From assembly GCA_903930395.1 (NCBI GenBank), contig CAIYYE010000625.1, positions 1-14,177 of the forward strand: a DNA stretch of 14,177 bases. The letters are read 5' to 3'. The DNA is from an uncultured beta proteobacterium. Its GTDB lineage: Bacteria > Pseudomonadota > Gammaproteobacteria > Burkholderiales > Rhodocyclaceae. Under the pieces are notes generated by a model. It worked only from the letters and a program-made list of their open reading frames with translations. It was not told where the DNA came from and made no database searches. Shown here in pieces: positions 1 through 5,484 of this stretch; within the stretch, counting starts at the first letter, position 1, and every line of letters begins with the position of its first letter. Made by a program: the position numbers and the translations under genes.

Positions 1-1125
1 CATCTCAAAGGCGGAACCGATCTGTATGCCATAGGTGGTCAGCAGGTTGGTCGGCACCCAGTCCATGTTGCGCATGGCCAACATGACAGCACCCATCAGG
101 AGCAAGGTCCAGGCCGTCAGGAATATGCCAGCCCCAAGCTGACGGCGCCGGATGGCAAGCAGGCCGCTGGTGGCTGCGGTGAGCGAAAAAACGGAACCGA
201 CGATGCCGGTCACGATGGCACCCTGTCGATAGTCATGGAACACAGTGATCAAGGCCGCGCCGATGCAGCTCCACTGAATGACGAAAAGGAGCTTGTCGAG
301 CTTGGGCGAGAACTCCCCTGTGCTTAGGAACTGGCGGGTGAAATTCGCACCGAAATAGCCGGTCAGGCAGAAACCGACCACCGTCCCCACATTGCCCCAG
401 ACCGGCGAGTCAGGCCAGAAAAACTGGTTGCCCAGACCGAACAGTGAGAGCTGGGCAATGACCATGCCGAAAAGGCAACCCACATAACTGAGATAGATTT
501 TTTCGCGCAGCGAGAGGTAGAGCAGCAGGTTGTAGAGGCCCAGTGCGACGAGCATGCCGAAATAGACAGCGAGGACGCCGTAGATGCCTTGGTCGTGGGT
601 GTGCAATGCCGAGGGTGACCAGAGCGTCAGGGGGATGGTCAGGCTGCTTTCGGAGCGGACCCTGAGATAAATGCTTTGTTCGCTGTCACCGGCCAGGTAA
701 ACCGGGAAGACCAGGTTGTGGTGCGCAAACGGTCTGTTCGCGAAAGGCTGGTGATCGCCAGCGGTTTGCTCGATCAAGGCATCGCCCTGACGGGTGTAGA
801 GTTTGACGTCGTCAAGCAGCGGGTAGGCAATTTCGAGCAGCCAGCGGGAGCCGGCGCCGGCCTCAGGCGCCAGTTTCAGGCGCAGCCAGTAGGTCGATGC
901 GCTAAAGCCGAAATTGAGGTCGGAGGTGCCCGGTATTTTCTGGAATTTCCTGGCGATTTCCGGGCGTTCCAGATCGGCGAACTTGAGCTGCCCATCCTTG
1001 TCCTCGAGTACGTCGACATGGGTTCTGAGGGCGACCTCTGCAGTGTCGCGGGCGAGCCACACGTCGGCCTGAGCAGGTAATACGGCGAGGAGCAGGACGA
1101 TGAAAAGGGCGCGGATGGATCGCAT
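1..1125 (-). CDS. 7TMR-DISM membrane sensor protein, C-terminus cut off by window edge
   Basis: The reverse strand is open from an ATG at 1125 to the window edge, giving 375 residues without a stop. Residues 1-20 look like a signal peptide (charged start, hydrophobic core, AQA before Asp21). Residues about 25-170 fit the periplasmic 7TMR-DISMED2 sensor fold (STYWLRLKL near 77-85, then a beta-rich stretch). From about residue 180 there are at least six hydrophobic segments (about 181-204, 211-230, 245-261, 279-295, 303-323, 332-350), and the visible part ends with GSAFEM, which in this family comes just before the seventh helix. Known members sense an extracytoplasmic ligand and carry a cytoplasmic output domain, often GGDEF or histidine kinase. 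That output lies outside the window, so the function is unresolved. A weak purine-rich RBS (AAGAAGAA) lies about 14 nt upstream of the ATG. A divergent PilZ gene next door makes a diguanylate cyclase output plausible, but this is inference. Confidence 0.88.
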   Translation of the reverse strand, partial: MRSIRALFIVLLLAVLPAQADVWLARDTAEVALRTHVDVLEDKDGQLKFADLERPEIARKFQKIPGTSDLNFGFSASTYWLRLKLAPEAGAGSRWLLEIAYPLLDDVKLYTRQGDALIEQTAGDHQPFANRPFAHHNLVFPVYLAGDSEQSIYLRVRSESSLTIPLTLWSPSALHTHDQGIYGVLAVYFGMLVALGLYNLLLYLSLREKIYLSYVGCLFGMVIAQLSLFGLGNQFFWPDSPVWGNVGTVVGFCLTGYFGANFTRQFLSTGEFSPKLDKLLFVIQWSCIGAALITVFHDYRQGAIVTGIVGSVFSLTAATSGLLAIRRRQLGAGIFLTAWTLLLMGAVMLAMRNMDWVPTNLLTTYGIQIGSAFEM

Positions 1126-1156
1126 GTTATGCCTGGAAAATTCTTCTTTGATGCCG

Positions 1157-1162
1157 ATTCTA
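1157..1162 (-). promoter_or_regulatory. Candidate -10 element for the DISM sensor gene
   Basis: On the minus strand the hexamer TAGAAT matches the sigma-70 -10 consensus at five of six positions and would start a transcript with a leader of about 25 nt before the ATG at 1125. No good -35 is seen at 16-18 bp (GCTTTT is the best at 17 bp), so the promoter may be weak or activator-dependent. Assigned by eye only. Confidence 0.28.
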
Positions 1163-1194
1163 CGCCAAATGTCATGGGCAAAAGCCGATTCGCT

Positions 1195-1236
1195 GCCGGG
1201 CTGGATTCGCAATTTTGCCCGGCTGATTGATCAGCC
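1195..1236. repeat. Two overlapping inverted repeats in the divergent DISM/PilZ control region
   Basis: GCCGGGC (1195-1201) is the exact reverse complement of GCCCGGC (1217-1223). Overlapping it, GGCTGATTGATCAGCC (1221-1236) is an inverted repeat with 7-bp arms and a 2-bp centre. GATTCGC also occurs twice in direct orientation (1187-1193 and 1204-1210). The 2-bp centre makes the second repeat a better DNA-binding site than an RNA hairpin. The cluster lies between two divergent signalling genes, so an operator is a reasonable reading, but no known regulator motif was recognised. Confidence 0.4.
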
Positions 1237-1677
1237 ATGTTGCTGGCCTCGGCACTTGATGTTTTCACCGTGCTTTTGAACTCCGCACGTGTGAGAATGT
1301 CTACCCGATTCTTCGCTGGACATTTCACCGTGAAAGAACGTCGTCGCTCCCCTCGCGTTTACCTGAAAGGCCATGTCTTCCTGAGTCTGGGCGGGCATCA
1401 CCTTGATCTGCCGGCGGCTGACATTTCGGTTTCCGGTATTGGCGTCCTGATTGACGCTGCCGTACTCGGGGCCAAGCCGAGCGGCGAGGTGGGCGTCTGC
1501 CGGATCGATTCGCCGGATCTGGGCGGGCGGGTCGAAGCCTATGTCAGTGTGATGCGCATGCGCCGTCTCGGCGAGCGTCGCCTGGTCGGCCTGCGTTTCG
1601 AATCGATCAGCGACGATGAGCTGGAACTGATCCGCGAATACAAGCGGAAGTGCCGGGAAACCCCGGCAGCTTCCTGA
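1237..1677 (+). CDS. PilZ domain protein (predicted c-di-GMP effector)
   Basis: A 146-residue frame holds a single PilZ domain. The c-di-GMP binding motifs are both present: RRSPR (RxxxR, residues 36-40) and DISVSG (D/NxSxxG, residues 62-67), with the usual beta-barrel pattern and a closing helix rich in Glu, Arg and Lys (about 125-140). Proteins of this kind bind cyclic di-GMP and change motility, adhesion or polysaccharide output through a partner; the partner cannot be read here. The start is uncertain. The ATG at 1237 directly follows a palindrome and has no RBS, while an in-frame ATG at 1297 (126 residues) or a GTG at 1330 would still keep the whole domain. The gene converges with ilvN, 10 nt away. 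Confidence 0.85.
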   Translation: MLLASALDVFTVLLNSARVRMSTRFFAGHFTVKERRRSPRVYLKGHVFLSLGGHHLDLPAADISVSGIGVLIDAAVLGAKPSGEVGVCRIDSPDLGGRVEAYVSVMRMRRLGERRLVGLRFESISDDELELIREYKRKCRETPAAS

Positions 1678-1687
1678 TGGCCTGAAC

Positions 1688-1999
1688 TCAGGGCCGGAAG
1701 AAAGTCTCCAGGTCCTGGAATACCGCATGGTCGGCGTTATGCCGGCGAATGGCGATGACGTCCTCCAGCTTTGCTACCTGTTTCATCATCTGAGCCAGAC
1801 GCAGGTCTTCGTTGACCAGCAGCCAGATGCGGCTCTGCTGACCGTCACCGACCGGCAGGCAGAGAATCCCTTCAACATTGTAGGAACGCCGCGAAAACAG
1901 GCCGACGACGTGCGACATGACACCGGCGTGATTATTCACGTCGATCTCCAGCACGGCGCGGGTCAGGGCGTTTTGTTCATTACGATTGATGGCGTTCAT
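1688..1999 (-). CDS. ilvN: Acetolactate synthase isozyme I-type small (regulatory) subunit
   Basis: This 103-residue protein is one ACT domain. The core NHAGVMSHVVGLFSRRSYN, followed by VEGILCLPVGD and IWLLVNEDLRL, closely resembles E. coli IlvN as recalled. IlvN-type subunits of about 95-105 residues differ from IlvH (about 160 residues), which has an extra C-terminal domain. The protein binds the large subunit, raises its activity and confers valine feedback inhibition in the cytoplasm. The ATG lies 3 nt past the ilvB stop, with GGAG 9 nt upstream inside the ilvB end, so the two genes are probably translationally coupled. No clear terminator follows; the gene ends 10 nt from the convergent PilZ gene. 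Confidence 0.95.
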   Translation of the reverse strand: MNAINRNEQNALTRAVLEIDVNNHAGVMSHVVGLFSRRSYNVEGILCLPVGDGQQSRIWLLVNEDLRLAQMMKQVAKLEDVIAIRRHNADHAVFQDLETFFRP

Positions 2000-2002
2000 G
2001 GC

Positions 2003-3673
2003 TCAGGCTCCGATCATGTCGCGGTTGGCAGCGCCCGGCGGCACCATGGGATAGACCTTCTGTTCGGCGTCGATGCTGGCGTGAATCAGGCAAGGTCCCG
2101 GTTGGGCAAGCGCCTCCATCAGCGTTGCCGCGGGATTCGGCGATGCATCCAGATCGATGGCCGCAATACCGAAGCCCTGGGCGATCTTGACGAAATCCGG
2201 TGATGACCTGAACTGTGAGGCGAACAGCCGTTCGCCGTAGAACAGCGTCTGCTGCTGATGCACGAGGCCAAGGGTGGCGTTGTCCATAAGCACGATCTTG
2301 ATGTTCACGTTTTCTTCGGCGGCAGTGACCAGTTCCTGGATGTTCATCATGATCGACCCGTCGCCGGTAAAACAGACCACGGTGCGCTGACGCTCGGCCA
2401 GGGCGGCGCCGATGGCGGCAGGCACACCGAAGCCCATGGTCCCCAGCCCGCCGGATGTCAGCCACTGGCGCGGCCGGCGCAGCGGGTAGGCCTGAGCCAC
2501 CCACATCTGATGCTGGCCGACGTCGGTGGCGATGATGGCCTCGTCGTCCAGCGCCGCGGCGACGCTGCCGATCAGGCCGAAATGGGAGCGCGGATTATCG
2601 GCGCCTGTCATGTCGAGCGGGAACTGGGCTTTCAGGGCATTGCTGCGGGCTATCCAGGTTTCGCGCGAATGTGCCTGAACCGCCGGCAACAACTGGCCGA
2701 GCGCTTCGCCAATGTCGGCCGTGATGCCGATGTGCGCCGTTTTGATCTTGTCGAGTTCGGCCGGATCGATGTCGATATGAATGATCTTCGCCTGCGGACA
2801 GAAGGCAGCCACCTTGCCGGTGGCACGGTCGTCAAAACGGGCGCCGACGGCGATCAACAGGTCGCATTCGTCGAGCGCGAGATTGGTAAAACGTGCCGCA
2901 TGCATGCCGAGCATGCCCATGGCCAGCGGGTGATCGACCGGCATGGCACCGAGCGCCATGAGGGTCATGACTGTCGGCAAACCTGCTTTTTCGGCCAGTT
3001 CGATGGCGGCAGCCGAGGCGCCCGAGTGCACGACGCCACCGCCAAGATAAAGGATAGGTCGTTCAGCCGCATTGATCATGGTGGCGGCTTCTGTGATCAA
3101 GTAGGGATCGGCTGCAGGCACGGCTTGGGCGTGACCCGGTTCCGGCCAGTCACTGATCTCGATGGCCTGCGTCTGCACATCCTTGGGAATGTCGACGAGC
3201 ACCGGTCCGGGCCGGCCCGAGGCGGCGATGCGGAAGGCGCGGGGAATGACCTCGAGCAGTTCTTCGGCCGAGGAGACGAGGAAATTGTGCTTGGTGATCG
3301 GAATGCTCAGGCCGTAGGTGTCGACCTCCTGGAAGGCATCGGTGCCGATCATCGCCTTGGGGACCTGGCCGGTGATGGCGACGAGCGGGATCGAGTCGAG
3401 CTTGGCGTCGGCGATGGCGGTCAGCAGGTTGGTCGCGCCGGGACCAGAGGAGGCCAGGCAGACGCCGGGCTGGCCGGTGGCACGGGCCATGCCCTGGGCC
3501 ATGAAGCCGGCGCCCTGCTCATGGCGGGCGAGGACGTGGTGGATTTCCGTCGACTGCCCGAGAGCATCGTATATGGGCAGGATGGCGCCGCCGGGAATTC
3601 CGGCAACGGTGCGGATGCCCTGGCGTTCAAGGAGGCGAATGGTGATCTGGGCGCCGGTAAGCGTTTCTGTCAT
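2003..3673 (-). CDS. ilvB: Acetolactate synthase isozyme I-type large (catalytic) subunit
   Basis: The enzyme condenses two pyruvates to 2-acetolactate (valine and leucine) or pyruvate with 2-oxobutyrate (isoleucine), using ThDP, Mg2+ and FAD. The 556 residues match the usual length (E. coli IlvB 562) and are collinear with it. Visible marks are the catalytic Glu52 in RHEQGAGF, SSGPGATNLLTAIADA (about 75-90), RFDDR (279-283), QWLTSGGLGTMGFG (about 403-416), the ThDP motif GDGS (437-440) with Asn465, and the ending VYPMVPPGAAN. The start is the ATG at 3673, preceded by AAAGGA at good spacing. The same frame is open to 3721, but that extension would run into the attenuator hairpin and is not conserved in type. 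The gene heads an ilvBN operon and sits behind a valine-coded leader. Confidence 0.97.
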   Translation of the reverse strand: MTETLTGAQITIRLLERQGIRTVAGIPGGAILPIYDALGQSTEIHHVLARHEQGAGFMAQGMARATGQPGVCLASSGPGATNLLTAIADAKLDSIPLVAITGQVPKAMIGTDAFQEVDTYGLSIPITKHNFLVSSAEELLEVIPRAFRIAASGRPGPVLVDIPKDVQTQAIEISDWPEPGHAQAVPAADPYLITEAATMINAAERPILYLGGGVVHSGASAAAIELAEKAGLPTVMTLMALGAMPVDHPLAMGMLGMHAARFTNLALDECDLLIAVGARFDDRATGKVAAFCPQAKIIHIDIDPAELDKIKTAHIGITADIGEALGQLLPAVQAHSRETWIARSNALKAQFPLDMTGADNPRSHFGLIGSVAAALDDEAIIATDVGQHQMWVAQAYPLRRPRQWLTSGGLGTMGFGVPAAIGAALAERQRTVVCFTGDGSIMMNIQELVTAAEENVNIKIVLMDNATLGLVHQQQTLFYGERLFASQFRSSPDFVKIAQGFGIAAIDLDASPNPAATLMEALAQPGPCLIHASIDAEQKVYPMVPPGAANRDMIGA

Positions 3674-3712
3674 GGAGTTTTCCTTTGGGTTGGTGGCACA
3701 ACCGGCGGGCTC

Positions 3713-3751
3713 CAAAAACAAAACCCCCGCCGGTTTGCGCCGGCGGGGGTT
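3713..3751 (-). terminator. Intrinsic terminator acting as the ilvBN attenuator
   Basis: On the minus strand a perfect 12-bp GC-rich stem (3740-3751 pairing with 3722-3733, six-base loop CGCAAA) runs straight into a U-rich run (TTTTGTTTTT). It lies 21 nt after the leader peptide stop and about 40 nt before the ilvB ATG, the arrangement expected of a transcription attenuator. No clear conventional antiterminator was found. The only competing pairing seen is CAGAACCCC (3752-3760) with GGGGTTTTG (3719-3727), 9 bp including one G-U, which would use up the terminator's outer arm and U-run. Confidence 0.88.
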
Positions 3752-3772
3752 GGGGTTCTGTGCTGCTTCTGC

Positions 3773-3883
3773 TTACCCGATCCGCGACGGCGCGTGTGTA
3801 ACGACGCCTACTACGACTACGCGGACGACGACCGGTTCCCCTGCCAAGGCAGTGCTGGTGCGGAAGGTGCGAAGTGCGTTCAT
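3773..3883 (-). CDS. ivbL: Valine-rich leader peptide of the ilvBN operon (IvbL-like)
   Basis: A 36-codon ORF (ATG at 3883, TAA at 3773-3775) lies between the likely promoter and the attenuator. Residues 16-28 read EPVVVRVVVVGVV: nine valines in eleven codons (18-28, at 3800-3832), using GTC, GTA and GTT. The C-terminal part THAPSRIG follows. E. coli IvbL has the same plan, a late run of VVVVRVVVVV and a short tail containing AP. When charged tRNA-Val is scarce, ribosomes stall on such a run and the downstream terminator fails to form. Here the run is valine only; the two leucines (4, 13) are scattered and early, so control by valine alone is inferred. The RBS is weak (AGAG about 7 nt upstream), as expected for some leaders. 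The symbol is used by analogy of position and pattern. Confidence 0.88.
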   Translation of the reverse strand: MNALRTFRTSTALAGEPVVVRVVVVGVVTHAPSRIG

Positions 3884-3920
3884 GGGATGCTCTGATTTTG
3901 GGCAAGAAGATAGTGGGCGA

Positions 3921-3949
3921 ACTATGAATTGCCTATCGAAAAAAAGCAA
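3921..3949 (-). promoter_or_regulatory. Candidate sigma-70 promoter for ivbL-ilvBN
   Basis: On the minus strand, TTGCTT (3944-3949) and CATAGT (3921-3926) are separated by exactly 17 bp. Each matches consensus at four of six positions (TTGACA, TATAAT). Transcription would begin near 3914, about 30 nt before the leader ATG at 3883, a sensible distance for an attenuated operon. Confidence 0.45.
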
Positions 3950-3986
3950 CAACGAAGCCGGGGTTCAAAAAGAGTCAGGAGTATAT

Positions 3987-4016
3987 ATGCGTTTGGCATC
4001 AATCGAGTTTGCCTAA
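3987..4016 (+). CDS. Possible nine-codon leader ORF upstream of the pseudo-receiver gene
   Basis: An AGGAG (3977-3981) lies five bases before ATG 3987, which opens MRLASIEFA and then TAA. This Shine-Dalgarno match is stronger than that of most genes in the window. The ORF ends 82 nt before the pseudo-receiver/GGDEF gene. It shows no run of one amino acid that would suggest attenuation, and no terminator hairpin was found after it. The TATATA overlapping the start could instead be part of a promoter. Translation is unproven. Confidence 0.2.
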   Translation: MRLASIEFA

Positions 4017-4098
4017 AGTAGTAGTCAGTCGCTCAAACTTCAAATAGACTGGGATTTACGCGATAAGCAATTGAAAAATCTGCGAATTTAGGGATTAA

Positions 4099-5352
4099 AT
4101 GACAAAAAAACGCAAGGTTCTGGTGGTTGATGCCTCAAAAGTAGTACGCGCATCGCTGGCCAAACAGTTATCAAACCGTTTTGAAGTGCGTGACGAGCCC
4201 AATGACGAGTCGGCCTGGCAGACCATGGTGCTCGACAGCGCTATTGTTGCCGTGATCTCTGGCGTGAGTCAGAGCCGGGAGGATGAACAGACCCTGCTTG
4301 CCCGCCTGCGCGAAAGCAAGTTGTCCCGCCTCAAGAAGGTGCCTTTCTTCCTGTCCGTTTCGAACACCTTTTCCGAAGCAGACCAGCAAGAAGCACGGCG
4401 CAATGGCGTCACCGGATTCATTGTCAAAGGTTCGACCAATCCCTCAATCGAGAGCATCGTCGCTGCCGCAATGGAGTGGCGGGAGGATGCTGGCGAAGTT
4501 CGCGCAGCAGTACCAGTCGACGAGGACGAGGAGGAGGGCGAGCAGTTCGAGGTCCAATCTGATATCGGGATCAGCAATATTCTGGGCGATATCACCCGGC
4601 TGGTGACGGCCGGTCGCGACGAGCCCAGCGAGGATGCCGGCTACAGCGAGAATACGGTGCTTGCCGAGGAAATGCTCGAAGAGTACCTGGCGAAGAATGT
4701 GCCGGATGCGCGTGAAGGGCACGGTGTCGGCGTTCTCGCCTTTGGTCTGGATGGCTATGACGATCTCATCGCCAGCTACGGACCGGAACTGGCCTTCCGT
4801 TCGGCCCAGAAATTCTGTTTCCTGCTGTCGAGAAAAATTCGACCGGAAGACTATATCGGTCAGTTGGCAAATGGCCGGGTGGTGATTGTGACGCGGTCGA
4901 CCACCCCATCGATTTGCGCCGGGTTTGCCAATCGGGTCTGCAAGGCCATGGCCAGCGCACAGATATCGGTCAGTGGTCAGCGCATCCATCTGACCATCAG
5001 CATCGGTGTCGCAGTCGTCCCCGACGATGGCGTGGAGTTGACGGAACGTGGCGTGCTGCAACTGGCTTACGAACGGCTTGATGACGCCGTGAGTGCCGGC
5101 GGCAATCAGGTGGTCGTTACTTCGAAACAGGCGTATGCCGATCCCGAGATGTGCGACGCTTTCGTGCGACAACTCAAGGCGTTGCTGGCGACGGCTGACC
5201 CTGCCATGCTGCGCCCTTGCCTGGGAACGGTCGGCATGCAATTGATGCCTGTTGTCCGCGAACTCGACAAGAATTTCCGTTTCGGACTGCCGCTGGAGGA
5301 GATGAACAAGCGTTTGTGGGATCGGGCGCGGGCCGAGCGGATGGTGACCTGA
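4099..5352 (+). CDS. Signalling protein with degenerate receiver and degenerate GGDEF domains
   Basis: The 417 residues start with a receiver-like fold (about 5-125): KVLVVDAS at 6-13 in the first strand, and VTGFIVKG with the conserved Lys110. The phosphoacceptor position in the third strand reads AVISG, with Ser54 where Asp is expected, so phosphorylation is unlikely. An acidic linker (DEDEEEGE, 141-148) follows. Residues about 205-345 match a GGDEF fold: FGLDGYDDLIASYG replaces the usual FDxFKxxND segment, and LTISIGVAVVP (298-308) is the typical late strand. The signature GGDEF is replaced by ANGRV (257-261), so diguanylate cyclase activity is very unlikely. About 75 C-terminal residues resemble no domain I recognise. 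An adaptor or nucleotide-sensing role is possible but not shown. TAGGGA five bases upstream serves as RBS. Confidence 0.85.
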   Translation: MTKKRKVLVVDASKVVRASLAKQLSNRFEVRDEPNDESAWQTMVLDSAIVAVISGVSQSREDEQTLLARLRESKLSRLKKVPFFLSVSNTFSEADQQEARRNGVTGFIVKGSTNPSIESIVAAAMEWREDAGEVRAAVPVDEDEEEGEQFEVQSDIGISNILGDITRLVTAGRDEPSEDAGYSENTVLAEEMLEEYLAKNVPDAREGHGVGVLAFGLDGYDDLIASYGPELAFRSAQKFCFLLSRKIRPEDYIGQLANGRVVIVTRSTTPSICAGFANRVCKAMASAQISVSGQRIHLTISIGVAVVPDDGVELTERGVLQLAYERLDDAVSAGGNQVVVTSKQAYADPEMCDAFVRQLKALLATADPAMLRPCLGTVGMQLMPVVRELDKNFRFGLPLEEMNKRLWDRARAERMVT

Positions 5353-5375
5353 GCGGTGTGAGCGTGAGTGAGCAG

Positions 5376-5398
5376 GCCGGCTCGATGCCGGCTTTTTT
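5376..5398 (+). terminator. Intrinsic terminator after the pseudo-receiver/GGDEF gene
   Basis: GCCGGC (5376-5381), loop TCGAT, GCCGGC (5387-5392), then six T residues. It begins 24 nt after the stop codon at 5350-5352 and separates this gene from the CorA-like gene, which therefore probably has its own promoter between about 5399 and 5484. TTGACG at 5434-5439 is a good -35 match, but the -10 spacing gives only AATGAG. Confidence 0.85.
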
Positions 5399-5484
5399 AT
5401 TTGTGCCGTGATTTGTTGGATACTTCGTCCTCGTTGACGGGTGTCGATCGGAATGGAATGAGCAGTTCACACGGGGATAGGGGT

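Noticed and set aside
1651..1668. TGCCGGG-AAAC-CCCGGCA hairpin at the end of the PilZ gene as a terminator
   Set aside because: The stem is perfect, but it lies inside the coding sequence and is followed by GCTTCCTGA instead of a T-run.
3674..3721. Upstream extension of ilvB to an ATG at 3721
   Set aside because: The extension would start inside the terminator and lacks an RBS; the ATG at 3673 has AAAGGA at proper spacing and gives the family length.
2258..3895. 545-codon open frame on the plus strand opposite ilvB
   Set aside because: It overlaps ilvB, the attenuator and the leader peptide, and its Gly/Asp/His-rich translation has no domain-like pattern.
4020..4098. Flagellar-type (sigma-28) promoter before the pseudo-receiver gene
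   Set aside because: TCAAACTT and GCGATAAG are present but 19 bp apart, far from the 11 bp the consensus needs.
5368..5484. Extended N-terminus of the CorA-like protein starting at 5368
   Set aside because: It would begin upstream of and run through the preceding gene's terminator hairpin, and the translation there has no coding character.
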